From Martinezella rhizogenes (GTDB taxonomy: Bacteria; Pseudomonadota; Alphaproteobacteria; Rhizobiales; Rhizobiaceae), in NCBI GenBank assembly GCA_013322215.1, contig JAAMEZ010000058.1, forward strand, positions 372,001 to 436,000: a stretch of 64,000 bases of DNA, given 5' to 3'. The translations under genes and the position numbers were made by a program. Position 1 is the first letter of the stretch, and every line of letters starts with the position of its first letter. Below, one piece after another: positions 15,596 to 23,669 of this stretch. The notes beneath the pieces are model-generated. The model was not told the origin of the DNA. It saw only the letters and a list, made by a program, of their open reading frames with translations, and ran no database searches.

Positions 15596-17077
15596 TTACC
15601 ACCACTTCGCCGGTGTGAACTTGCCGGCGGCCTGTTCGATGACGTGGGCGGTCTTGAAGAGGGTTTCCTCTTCGAACGGCTTGCCGATGAGCTGCAGGCC
15701 GAGCGGCAGGCCCTTCGGGTCGAGGCCGGCGGGGACGGCGATGCCGGGCAGGCCGGCCATGTTGACCGTCACCGTGAAGATGTCGTTCAGGTACATCTTT
15801 ACCGGATCGGAAGCGAGGTCCTCGTCGGCAATGCCGAAGGCCGAGGACGGCGTGGCAGGCGTCAGGATCGCGTCGACGCCGGCGTTGAAGGCCAGTTCGA
15901 AGTCGCGCTTGATCAGCGTGCGAACCTTCTGGGCGCGCAGGTAGTAGGCATCGTAGTAACCGGCCGAGAGAACGTACGTGCCGATCATGATGCGGCGCTT
16001 CACTTCCTGGCCGAAGCCGGCAGCGCGCGTCTTCTCGTACATGTCGACGATGTCCTTGCCGTCGACGCGCAGGCCGTAGCGGACGCCGTCGTAGCGGGCG
16101 AGGTTCGAGGAGGCTTCGGCGGGCGCGACGATGTAGTAGGCCGGCAACGCATATTTCGTGTGCGGGAGCGAGATATTGACGATCTCGGCGCCGGCATCCT
16201 TCAGCCAAGCGATGCCCTGCTGCCAGAGCGTCTCGATCTCTTCCGGCATGCCATCGACGCGATATTCGTTCGGAATGCCGATCTTCATGCCCTTCAGCGA
16301 CTGGCCGAGCGAGGCTTCGTAATCCGGCACCGGCAGGTCAACCGAGGTCGTGTCCTTGGCATCGACGCTTGCCATCGACTTCAGGAGGATGGCGGCATCG
16401 CGCACGTCGCGGGCGATCGGCCCGGCCTGATCGAGCGACGAGGCGAAGGCGACGATGCCCCAGCGCGAGCAGCGGCCATAGGTCGGCTTGATGCCGACGG
16501 TGCCGGTGAAGGCGGCCGGCTGGCGGATGGAGCCGCCGGTATCGGTGGCTGTCGCGCCGGCGCAGAGATGCGCGGCAACGGCTGCGGCCGAACCGCCGGA
16601 CGAGCCGCCCGGAACGAGCTGCTGGTTGGAACCCTCGGCACGCCAGGGGTTGATGACCGGGCCGTAATAGGAGCTCTCGTTGGAGGAGCCCATGGCGAAC
16701 TCGTCCATGTTGAGCTTGCCCAGCATGACAGCGCCGTCATTCCAGAGGTTCTGCGTGACGGTCGATTCATAGCGCGGCTTGAAACCGTCGAGAATGTGGC
16801 TGCAGGCCTGGGTGTGGATGCCTTCGGTGCCGAACAGATCCTTGATCCCGAGCGGAATGCCTTCGAGCGCACCAGCCTTGCCGGCAGCAAGGCGTGCATC
16901 AGAAGCCTTGGCCATCTCGCGCGCCTTGTCGGGCGTGACGGCGATATAGGCATTGATTTGACCATTGGCGGCATCGATCGCCGAGATATAGGCCTCGGTC
17001 AGTTCGGTGGCGGTAATCTGCTTGGCGCGCAGCTTGTCGCGGGCTTCGGCAATGGTCAGGCTGGTCAGTTCGCTCAT
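15596..17077 (-). CDS. gatA: Aspartyl/glutamyl-tRNA(Asn/Gln) amidotransferase subunit A
   Basis: GatA is the amidase subunit that releases ammonia from glutamine for the GatCAB complex. The 493-residue protein carries the amidase-signature Ser-cisSer-Lys triad: Lys79 in GIPLGIKDLF, Ser159 in PGGSSGGSAAA and Ser183 in TDTGGSIRQP. Length is normal for the family. It follows gatC by 57 bp on the same strand, and both are presumably transcribed together. gatB lies 5 kb downstream. Confidence 0.97.
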   Translation of the reverse strand: MSELTSLTIAEARDKLRAKQITATELTEAYISAIDAANGQINAYIAVTPDKAREMAKASDARLAAGKAGALEGIPLGIKDLFGTEGIHTQACSHILDGFKPRYESTVTQNLWNDGAVMLGKLNMDEFAMGSSNESSYYGPVINPWRAEGSNQQLVPGGSSGGSAAAVAAHLCAGATATDTGGSIRQPAAFTGTVGIKPTYGRCSRWGIVAFASSLDQAGPIARDVRDAAILLKSMASVDAKDTTSVDLPVPDYEASLGQSLKGMKIGIPNEYRVDGMPEEIETLWQQGIAWLKDAGAEIVNISLPHTKYALPAYYIVAPAEASSNLARYDGVRYGLRVDGKDIVDMYEKTRAAGFGQEVKRRIMIGTYVLSAGYYDAYYLRAQKVRTLIKRDFELAFNAGVDAILTPATPSSAFGIADEDLASDPVKMYLNDIFTVTVNMAGLPGIAVPAGLDPKGLPLGLQLIGKPFEEETLFKTAHVIEQAAGKFTPAKWW

Positions 17078-17134
17078 TTTGTTTCGCTTCAGATCTGGAA
17101 TTGGGCAACGGGTCGGAAAGGCTCGAAGGAACCG

Positions 17135-17422
17135 TTATTCGACGACTTTGGGCACCAGGAAAAAATTCTGATCGGTATTCGGCGCATTGGCGACGATGTC
17201 TGCGGCCTTGTTGCCGTCGGTCACTTCGTCGCTGCGCTTCTTCATTGCCATCGGCGTGACCGAGGTCATGGCTTCGACGCCATCGACATTCACTTCGGAG
17301 AGTTGCTCGACGAAGCCCAGAATGCCGTTCAGCTCGCCCATCATCCGCTGCGCTTCGTCTTCATTGACGGCGATGCGGGCAAGATGGGCGACGCGTTTGA
17401 CGGTGGCGAGATCGACGGACAT
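17135..17422 (-). CDS. gatC: Aspartyl/glutamyl-tRNA(Asn/Gln) amidotransferase subunit C
   Basis: GatC is the small subunit that wraps around GatA and links it to GatB. The 95-residue sequence begins MSVDLATVKRVAHLARI and has the family motif EAMTSVTPMAMKKRSDEVTDGN and a C-terminal VANAPNTDQNFFLVPKVVE, where the FxVPKV end packs in the GatAB interface. It is the first gene of the gatCA unit; the promoter should lie in the 87 bp before it. Confidence 0.96.
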   Translation of the reverse strand: MSVDLATVKRVAHLARIAVNEDEAQRMMGELNGILGFVEQLSEVNVDGVEAMTSVTPMAMKKRSDEVTDGNKAADIVANAPNTDQNFFLVPKVVE

Positions 17423-17509
17423 GGCATTCTCCGGATAGCAAGATTATCCACCAAAAGTGGATTTGCTTCACGCTATAAAGGCCATGCCCGCCATACGCAA
17501 CGGGTATCG

Positions 17510-18220
17510 TCAGGCAGAAACGCTCTCGCCCACCTTCGGCGCAGCAACCGCGGTCTTGGAACCCTCCATGCCGGCGATGAACTTTTCCGGGGTCTGGTCG
17601 ATGATCGGGAAAGTGCCGTAGTGGCAGGGAATGGCGGTCTTGAAGTTGAAGAAGCGCTGGCAGGCAAGTGCCGCCACGGCACCGCCCATGGTGAAACGGT
17701 CGCCGATCGGCACGATGCCGATATCGGGCTGATGCAGCTCGTTGATAAGGGCCATGTCCGAGAAGATATCGGTATCGCCCATGTGGAACAGCGTCGGCTC
17801 GTCGTCGAAATGCAGCATCAGGCCGTTCGGATTGCCAAGCGCATGGGAAACGCCGTCCTCGGTGATCTGGGCGGAGGAATGCAGCGCATTGGTGAAGGTG
17901 GCCGAGAAGTCGCCGAGACCGACGGTGCCGCCGGTGTTGCCCATTTCCAGCTTCTCGACACCTTTAGTCCCGAGCCAGGCTGCCAGATCGGCGTTGGCGA
18001 GAACCACCGCGCCGGTGTCCTTGGCGATCTGGACCGCGTCGCCGACATGGTCGGCATGGCCATGGGTCAGCAGGATATGGGTCACGCCGGCGGCAGCATC
18101 CTTGATGTTGAGACCGGCAGCGGCAAAGGAAGGATTGTAGGTGAAGAAAGGATCAATCAGTATTTTTGCCTTCGCCGTTTCGATACGAAAGGCGGAATGG
18201 CCGAGCCAGGTGATCTTCAT
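17510..18220 (-). CDS. UPF0173 metal-dependent hydrolase (metallo-beta-lactamase fold)
   Basis: The 236-residue protein is of the UPF0173 type: MKITWLGHSAFRIE, then the zinc motif THGHADHVGD (HxHxDH at residues 53-58), a distal FHMGDTDIF metal-bridging aspartate and a C-terminal IPCHYGTFP histidine. It should bind two metals and hydrolyse an unknown ester or phosphoester in the cytoplasm. The reading frame is open for 74 more codons upstream, but that part is the RIME-like repeat; the ATG at 18220 with AAGGAGAAATCCA upstream is clearly right. Confidence 0.9.
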   Translation of the reverse strand: MKITWLGHSAFRIETAKAKILIDPFFTYNPSFAAAGLNIKDAAAGVTHILLTHGHADHVGDAVQIAKDTGAVVLANADLAAWLGTKGVEKLEMGNTGGTVGLGDFSATFTNALHSSAQITEDGVSHALGNPNGLMLHFDDEPTLFHMGDTDIFSDMALINELHQPDIGIVPIGDRFTMGGAVAALACQRFFNFKTAIPCHYGTFPIIDQTPEKFIAGMEGSKTAVAAPKVGESVSA

Positions 18221-18265
18221 TGGATTTCTCCTTATGACTTGATTTGAAATGGAAGGCTGCTGTCC

Positions 18266-18353
18266 AGAGCATTTCCAGGGGAAACGCTCTATCCATTTGT
18301 TCTTCCGCATTTCCCGACACAAAACCGCTGTGCGCTTTTGCTGGAAATGCTCT
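18266..18353. repeat. RIME-like palindromic intergenic repeat
   Basis: AGAGCATTTCCAG (18266-18278) and CTGGAAATGCTCT (18341-18353) form a perfect 13-bp inverted repeat. The sequence between them (AACGCTCTATCCATTTGT.., CACAAAACCGCTGTGCGC) matches, as I remember it, a very common rhizobial intergenic mosaic element. It lies between the UPF0173 gene and ruvX, which diverge, and may shape both transcripts. Confidence 0.75.
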
Positions 18354-18425
18354 AGGAAATATCCCAAACCGCAGCAAAGAAAAGCGGTTTTGGCTTCAAT
18401 TTGTTTTGACGAGAGCGAGACCCCG

Positions 18426-18920
18426 ATGACGACGCTGACCATCGAAGACCTAGCCGTGATGCTCCTGCCCGGTCAGCCGATCGCCGGTCTCGATCTCGGC
18501 ACAAAGACGATCGGGCTGGCGATGTCCGATCTCGGGCGACGCTTTGCCACGCCGCGCCCGGTCCTCAAGCGCGTGAAATTCACTCAGGATGCCGAAACCT
18601 TGCTCGCCTTTGCCGAGAAGGAAAAGGTCGCGGCCTTCGTTATAGGGCTCCCGATGAACATGGATGGCTCGGCCGGGCCGCGTGTGCAGGCAACCCGCGC
18701 TTTCGTGCGCAGCATGTCGGAAAAGACCGCCCTGCCCTTCGTCTTCTGGGACGAGCGGCTTTCGACCGTTGCGGCCGAGCGGGCGCTTCTGGAAATGGAC
18801 GTCTCGCGGGCCAAGCGCGCCGAGCGCATCGACTCGGCAGCGGCCAGCTTCATTCTTCAGGGAGCCTTGGACAGGCTATCGGCGCTTGGCAGAGCAACCT
18901 TGCCCGATCTCGACGCCTGA
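18426..18920 (+). CDS. ruvX: Putative pre-16S rRNA nuclease / Holliday junction resolvase-like
   Basis: RuvX (YqgF) matures the 5' end of 16S rRNA and has an RNase H-like fold. The 164-residue protein shows AGLDLGTKTIGLAMSD with the first catalytic aspartate (Asp23), GLPMNMDGSAGPR, FWDERLSTVAAER with a catalytic glutamate and RIDSAAASFILQ with the final aspartate. I chose the ATG at 18426, after GAGAGCGAGA. Its last 64 bp overlap the end of the opposing DUF6105 gene. Confidence 0.93.
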   Translation: MTTLTIEDLAVMLLPGQPIAGLDLGTKTIGLAMSDLGRRFATPRPVLKRVKFTQDAETLLAFAEKEKVAAFVIGLPMNMDGSAGPRVQATRAFVRSMSEKTALPFVFWDERLSTVAAERALLEMDVSRAKRAERIDSAAASFILQGALDRLSALGRATLPDLDA

Positions 18921-19189
18921 CGGCGGCGCCACCATTCCATGATCGCAGCACGCCGGCGGAAGCCGAAAATCGCGAAGACCAGCAGGCTGTCGAAAGCGAT
19001 GGCGCGCGCCACCAGCGGCGGGATCGTTTCCGGCGGGATGCCGAGGATCTTGCCGTATATGTCAAACACCAGCTCATGTGCCTGCCGCGTCAGCATGAAG
19101 ACGCCGAAGCTCATGTCGTAGTACGACAGATAATACCATGCCCCGAGAAACGAGACCGGTCCGGCCCAGCAAATCAACAACCACTTCAT
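18857..19189 (-). CDS. DUF6105 family small membrane protein
   Basis: The 110-residue protein begins MKWLLICWAGPVSFLGAWYY, a first transmembrane helix, followed by SYYDMSFGVFMLTRQAHELVFDIYGKILGIPPE and a second hydrophobic segment (ARAIAFDSLLVFAIFGF) before a basic stretch (RRRAAIMEWWRRRQ). I recognise it as a conserved rhizobial membrane protein of unknown function. Its ATG overlaps the TGA of a 57-codon ORF upstream (ATGA), so translation is probably coupled. The C-terminal 20 residues run antisense to the end of ruvX. Confidence 0.8.
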   Translation of the reverse strand: MKWLLICWAGPVSFLGAWYYLSYYDMSFGVFMLTRQAHELVFDIYGKILGIPPETIPPLVARAIAFDSLLVFAIFGFRRRAAIMEWWRRRQASRSGKVALPSADSLSKAP

Positions 19190-19359
19190 GCGGTCCCTCT
19201 CCGACGCGGATACTGCGTCGTGCCAGCCGACTGAACGAGCCAGTTCGACAGAGCCATGGCGCTCAACACCATTGCCGGCAGCGTGATATCTAGTGCGAGC
19301 GCCGCGAAGAACAGCATCGCTGCGACGAGAAACACTAATTTTGCGGGTCTGAACCCCAT
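19186..19359 (-). CDS. Small hydrophobic ORF coupled to the DUF6105 gene
   Basis: This 57-codon ORF starts MGFRPAKLVFLVAAMLFF, has a strongly hydrophobic stretch from about residue 7 to 38 (LVFLVAAM.., LDITLPAMVLSAMAL) and ends with a basic QYPRRRGTA tail. It would make a small inner-membrane protein with one long or two short helices. Its TGA overlaps the DUF6105 start codon as ATGA, the strongest argument that it is translated. I see no close Shine-Dalgarno (AAGCG about 8 nt upstream). I do not recognise a family. Confidence 0.62.
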   Translation of the reverse strand: MGFRPAKLVFLVAAMLFFAALALDITLPAMVLSAMALSNWLVQSAGTTQYPRRRGTA

Positions 19360-19488
19360 GGCTGCACGCTTGATGGTTAACTAATCGTCTTTTCACAGTG
19401 ACGAGTTAACCGCTGCGGCGCAATGTAAACCATTTGTTAAGGTTAACAGCGGAGCGGGCTTGTGGATATCCTTCGCCAGGGGCCGGTA

Positions 19489-20145
19489 TCAGCCATAGAC
19501 GCCGCGCACGATCCGCTTCAAGGCCGTTGCCGCCTTCTCCCAGTCCTTCCCGTTTTTCAGGGCGAGACCCGCGCATTGGTCGCTGACGGCAGCGGCCAGG
19601 ACGATGTGCTGAATGGCAGCAAAGATCATGGCATTGACGGCTTGGGTATCGACACCTTTGGGCGGCGCGAGCGAGCCGCGCATGCGTTCGATCCAGCCGG
19701 CGAGTGCCTTCGAGCGGGCTTCCGACAGGCGGCGCACTTGCTCACTGCTTTCGGAGACTTCCCAGGCGACGATGCGGCGCATCAGCGGATCGGCGCGCAA
19801 GGCATCGAGAAACAGCATCGAAAGCCGCTCCATCAGGTCGCCATAGGTCAAAAGGAACATGCCGCCGGTATCGTCGGGGATGCGATCCGTCACCCAGCTG
19901 CCGAGATCGGTGCCGATGGCTTCCACGAGGCCATCGAGGCCGCCGTAATAGCGGTAGATCAGCTGCTTGTCGCAGCCGGCGCCGCGGGCGACCGCATTGA
20001 TACCGAAATTCTGGAATCCCTCCTCCGCCAAAAGCCTCTTGGCGGCGTCCAGGATCGCCTGTTGGGTTGCGGCACGATTGCGCACACGCTTTTCCGCAAC
20101 AGGCATTTCCATGGGGATTTTAACGGCAGCGTTTGCACCGGCCAT
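19489..20145 (-). CDS. TetR/AcrR family transcriptional regulator
   Basis: The 218-residue protein has a TetR-type N-terminal helix-turn-helix (RNRAATQQAILDAAKRLLAE, GFQNFGINAVARGAGCDKQLIYRYYGG, about residues 22-68) and a helical ligand-binding domain with a DUF-like second half. It likely represses itself: a perfect palindrome TCACCGATCGGTGA sits 19 bp upstream of the start. Target genes beyond itself are unclear. The neighbouring GNAT gene ends 103 bp away on the same strand and transcribes toward it. Confidence 0.88.
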   Translation of the reverse strand: MAGANAAVKIPMEMPVAEKRVRNRAATQQAILDAAKRLLAEEGFQNFGINAVARGAGCDKQLIYRYYGGLDGLVEAIGTDLGSWVTDRIPDDTGGMFLLTYGDLMERLSMLFLDALRADPLMRRIVAWEVSESSEQVRRLSEARSKALAGWIERMRGSLAPPKGVDTQAVNAMIFAAIQHIVLAAAVSDQCAGLALKNGKDWEKAATALKRIVRGVYG

Positions 20146-20163
20146 CGACTCGACTCCAATCTG

Positions 20164-20177
20164 TCACCGATCGGTGA
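20164..20177. promoter_or_regulatory. TetR-type operator palindrome
   Basis: TCACCGATCGGTGA is a perfect 14-bp palindrome, 19 bp before the TetR-family start codon, consistent with autoregulation by the adjacent repressor. Confidence 0.7.
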
Positions 20178-20248
20178 ATAGCAAGCCAGATCGCCTCGAA
20201 CAACAAAGCCATCAGGCGTCTGTCCGCCAAAACGCGCGAATCCACAGA

Positions 20249-20866
20249 TTAGAGAAACTGACCAAACCACACTGTCGTTTCTGACACCAGAGCCGGCGGA
20301 AGTTCCACAGGGGCGAAACCACGTGACGACCAGAAGCGGATACCGCCATGATTGCTTGCATTGGCGCCCAAGTGGATGCCCTTGACGCCATTGGCGCGGG
20401 CGTTCGCTATCCACCGATCGAGCAATGCCGAGCCGATGCCCTTGCCCTGGGCTCGAGGCAAGAGATTCATATGAATATGAGCGGGGAATTTTTCGACAAG
20501 CGGCGCCGGCGCTCGATTCGGATGATGGATAGCCGATATTCGTTTCTGATCGGCATCCCAAAGCGCGGGATCGCCTTGTGGATCGGGGTAATGCCGACGC
20601 AAATGCGGCCACCACTCACGCTCCAGCCGCTCGTCGAAGGCAATCGTATCGAAGACACCGGAGATATAACCGAAGACGCCTTTGTCATCTTCGGCAACGA
20701 ACACCAGCTCGGGATCGAGCGTGGCGTAGGGTACGGAATAGATGTGTCCAATCAGGCGACCGTCGCGATGGAGCGGCGTCGCATCCTTGCCGGCATCGCC
20801 AGTCAGGAGCGAGATGGCATAGAGCTGATCGATATCCTCGGGTCGAACGGTTCGAATGGAAACCAT
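20249..20866 (-). CDS. GNAT family N-acetyltransferase
   Basis: The 205-residue protein is larger than the other GNATs here. It has an N-terminal MVSIRTVRPEDIDQLYAIS segment, a region with VFVAEDDKGVFGYISGVFDT, an acetyl-CoA loop LLPRAQGKGIGSALLDRWIANARANG (about residues 138-163) and a C-terminal GGIRFWSSRGFAPVE. The layout resembles acetyltransferases found beside or fused to O-GlcNAcase-like enzymes. The acceptor is not known. It lies 3 bp downstream of the AidB-like gene and is likely cotranscribed with it. Confidence 0.85.
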   Translation of the reverse strand: MVSIRTVRPEDIDQLYAISLLTGDAGKDATPLHRDGRLIGHIYSVPYATLDPELVFVAEDDKGVFGYISGVFDTIAFDERLEREWWPHLRRHYPDPQGDPALWDADQKRISAIHHPNRAPAPLVEKFPAHIHMNLLPRAQGKGIGSALLDRWIANARANGVKGIHLGANASNHGGIRFWSSRGFAPVELPPALVSETTVWFGQFL

Positions 20867-20869
20867 TGC

Positions 20870-22528
20870 TTACGTCGCTGGCGGATACAGCAGATCGACG
20901 ATGTAGCTGGCGTCGAAACGCGAATCGAGCATGCCGTAGGTCGCGCGCCAGCCGCCGGCCAGACGGGTTTCGATGAAGGCATCGGCGATCTTGCCGGCTC
21001 CGAGGCGATAGAGTTCGGCAGCGCCAGCCGCGAGCGCCAGCTGCTCGACCAGCAGGCGGGCGGCGCCCTCATCCTGTTCGCAAAGCGCCATGGCCGCGCG
21101 CAGGACATCGATGGTCTTCTTGCCGGCCGGGCCAAGATCGCGGGCAAGACCGGCAAAGACGGTCTCGAACAGGTCCCTGCCCCGGTTCAAGACGCGCAGC
21201 ACGTCAAGCGCCATGACGTTGCCGGAGCCCTCCCAAATCGCGTTGACGGGGGCCTCGCGGTAATGGCGGGCGATCGGACGCTCCTCGATGTAGCCGCTGC
21301 CGCCGATGCACTCCATGGCTTCATAGATCAGTGCCGGCGCGATCTTGCAGCACCAGTATTTGGCGACCGGCGTCATGACGCGAGCATAGGCCGCATCCTC
21401 GCTGCTGCCACTCGCCTTGTCGAAAGCTTCAGCCAAGCGGAAGGCGAGCGCGGTCGCTGCGGCGACATCAAGCGCCATGTCGGCGAGCACGCGCGTCATG
21501 ATCGGCTGGTTGACCAGCATCTTGCCGAAGACACTGCGGCCGCGCGCGTGATGTACTGCTTCGGCGAGAGAGGCGCGCATGATGCCGGCGGATGCCAGCG
21601 CGCAATCGAGCCGCGTGAGCGTCACCATGTCGAGGATCGTGCGGATGCCGGCATCGGGTGCGCCGAGCAGGAAGCCGAACGTATCGGTGAACTCGACTTC
21701 GGAGGAAGCATTCGAGCGATTGCCGAGCTTGTCCTTCAGTCGCTGGAAATGCAGGCCGTTGGCCGAACCATCTTCCAAAAGACGCGGCACCAGGAAGCAG
21801 CCCATGCCGTCCTTGGTCTGGGCGAGCATGATGAAGGCATCGCTCATCGGCGCCGACATGAACCACTTATGGCCCGACAGCCGGTAGATGCCTTCGCTGA
21901 CCTTGTCGGCGCTCGTCCTGTTGGCGCGCACATCCGTGCCACCCTGCTTCTCCGTCATGCCCATGCCGATGGTGACGGCACTCTTCTGCATGGCGGGCTT
22001 GTTGGACGAATCATATTTGCGCGAGAGAATTTTCGGCGCCCAGTCCTTCTGCACCGCCGGCGAGGCCATCATGGCGGCCACGGAGGCGCTGGTCATCGTC
22101 AAGGGGCACAAATGGCCGCATTCAAGCTGCGCCGTCAGATAGAAGCGGGCGGCGCGCACCTTGTGCGACTGACCTCTCGCTTCTGGATCGGCCTGCGCAT
22201 CCCAGATCGAGGAATGCAGGCCCATCGCCATGGAGCGGCGCATCAGCGCATGCCAGGCCGGATGGAATTCGACGACATCCAGACGCTCGCCGCGCGGGCC
22301 GTGGGTACGCAGCTGCGGCGTGCCCTGGTTCGCCATGCGCGCCAGTTCCTGTGCCTCGTGCGAGGTGACGAAACGACCGTGCTGCTCCAGCTCTTCCCGT
22401 ATCGAACGCGGCAGGCCGGAGGTGAGATCGACGATCAGCGGATCGGAACGATAGGCATTGATGCCGGTCCAGAGGCTCGGCTGGTTCAGGTCGGCAAAGG
22501 GGTCGTCAGTCCGGGTCGGTTGGGTCAT
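20870..22528 (-). CDS. AidB-like acyl-CoA dehydrogenase
   Basis: The 552-residue flavoprotein has the acyl-CoA dehydrogenase arrangement: an N-terminal helical domain, the TIGMGMTEKQGGTDVRAN flavin-contact segment, LSGHKWFMSAPMSDAFIMLAQ, then VTLTRLDCALASAGIMRASL and the CIGGSGYIEERPIARHYREAPVNAIWEGSGNV block. It closely follows AidB, the alkylation-response protein of E. coli, rather than the fatty acid oxidation enzymes, and is longer than these (about 380). Whether it binds DNA or protects against alkylation here is unproven. No Ada box is visible upstream. The following GNAT gene is 3 bp away. Confidence 0.85.
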   Translation of the reverse strand: MTQPTRTDDPFADLNQPSLWTGINAYRSDPLIVDLTSGLPRSIREELEQHGRFVTSHEAQELARMANQGTPQLRTHGPRGERLDVVEFHPAWHALMRRSMAMGLHSSIWDAQADPEARGQSHKVRAARFYLTAQLECGHLCPLTMTSASVAAMMASPAVQKDWAPKILSRKYDSSNKPAMQKSAVTIGMGMTEKQGGTDVRANRTSADKVSEGIYRLSGHKWFMSAPMSDAFIMLAQTKDGMGCFLVPRLLEDGSANGLHFQRLKDKLGNRSNASSEVEFTDTFGFLLGAPDAGIRTILDMVTLTRLDCALASAGIMRASLAEAVHHARGRSVFGKMLVNQPIMTRVLADMALDVAAATALAFRLAEAFDKASGSSEDAAYARVMTPVAKYWCCKIAPALIYEAMECIGGSGYIEERPIARHYREAPVNAIWEGSGNVMALDVLRVLNRGRDLFETVFAGLARDLGPAGKKTIDVLRAAMALCEQDEGAARLLVEQLALAAGAAELYRLGAGKIADAFIETRLAGGWRATYGMLDSRFDASYIVDLLYPPAT

Positions 22529-22712
22529 GAATCGCTTGTAGAGCAAGTAGGTTGCAAAGGGAAATTGGAAGTTATGTCTCCCACCGGCATGGCTCCTGTA
22601 GCGGGATTCGGGCGAAATTGCATGGGGAACAAAGGGCCTCGGCACATACCCCCGCTTGCCCCATCGGCGCTCCCTCTTTATAGACCGCCTGACGAAATCC
22701 GGAGGCAGGTTC

Positions 22713-23669
22713 ATGGTCTTCTTTCCCCACCGCCACCTCATTGGCATCAAGGGCCTCACCGAGCAGGATATCACCTATCTTCTCGACAAGGCCGACGAGG
22801 CGGTCAAGATCAGCCGCCAGCGCGAAAAAAAGACGTCGACGCTTCGCGGGCTGACGCAGATCAATCTCTTCTTCGAAGCATCGACGCGCACGCAATCCTC
22901 GTTTGAGCTCGCCGGCAAACGGCTCGGCGCCGACGTGATGAACATGTCGGTCGGCAACTCCTCGGTCAAAAAGGGCGAGACGCTGATCGATACGGCGATG
23001 ACGCTGAATGCCATGCGGCCGGATGTGCTTGTCATCCGACATTCAAGCGCGGGCGCTGCAGCACTCCTAGCGCAGAAGGTCTCCTGCTCGGTCGTCAACG
23101 CCGGCGACGGCCAGCACGAGCATCCGACCCAGGCGCTGCTCGATGCGCTGACGATCCGCCGCGCCAGGGGCAAGCTCTCGCGCATCATCGTCGCCATCTG
23201 CGGCGACGTGCTGCATTCGCGCGTTGCCCGCTCGAACATCCTGCTTCTCAACGCCATGGGCGCCCGCGTCCGGGTCGTCGCACCGGCAACGCTGCTGCCG
23301 GCCGGCATCGCCGACATGGGCGTCGAGGTCTTCCATTCGATGAAGGAAGGGCTGAAGGATGCCGATGTCGTGATGATGCTGCGGCTGCAGCGCGAGCGCA
23401 TGTCCGGCGCCTTCGTGCCTTCGGTGCGCGAATACTATCATTTCTACGGGCTCGACGCCGAAACGCTAAAGGCTGCCAAGGAGGATGCGCTGGTCATGCA
23501 TCCTGGGCCGATGAACCGCGGGGTGGAAATCGCCTCCGAAGTGGCGGACGGCCCACAAAGCGTCATCGCCGAACAGGTTGAGATGGGCGTCGCCGTGCGT
23601 ATGGCCGTGATGGAGACCCTGCTCGTTTCGCAGAACCAAGGGCCTCGCAGCGAGGGAGTGGGCGCATGA
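22713..23669 (+). CDS. pyrB: Aspartate carbamoyltransferase catalytic subunit
   Basis: PyrB joins carbamoyl phosphate and aspartate, the second step of pyrimidine synthesis. The 318-residue protein shows FFEASTRTQSSFE (STRT carbamoyl-phosphate site, residues 57-60), RHSSAGAAALLA, DGQHEHPTQALLD and the C-terminal MHPGPMNRGVEI. Start ATG at 22713 follows GGAGG. The stop overlaps the start of the dihydroorotase-like gene by 4 bp (ATGA). In this type of gene pair the catalytic subunit usually needs the dihydroorotase homologue to form its dodecamer. Confidence 0.97.
   Translation: MVFFPHRHLIGIKGLTEQDITYLLDKADEAVKISRQREKKTSTLRGLTQINLFFEASTRTQSSFELAGKRLGADVMNMSVGNSSVKKGETLIDTAMTLNAMRPDVLVIRHSSAGAAALLAQKVSCSVVNAGDGQHEHPTQALLDALTIRRARGKLSRIIVAICGDVLHSRVARSNILLLNAMGARVRVVAPATLLPAGIADMGVEVFHSMKEGLKDADVVMMLRLQRERMSGAFVPSVREYYHFYGLDAETLKAAKEDALVMHPGPMNRGVEIASEVADGPQSVIAEQVEMGVAVRMAVMETLLVSQNQGPRSEGVGA

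Noticed and set aside
15527..18247. Plus-strand open frame of 906 codons opposite gatA-gatC
   Set aside because: Shadow caused by codon bias of the gat genes.
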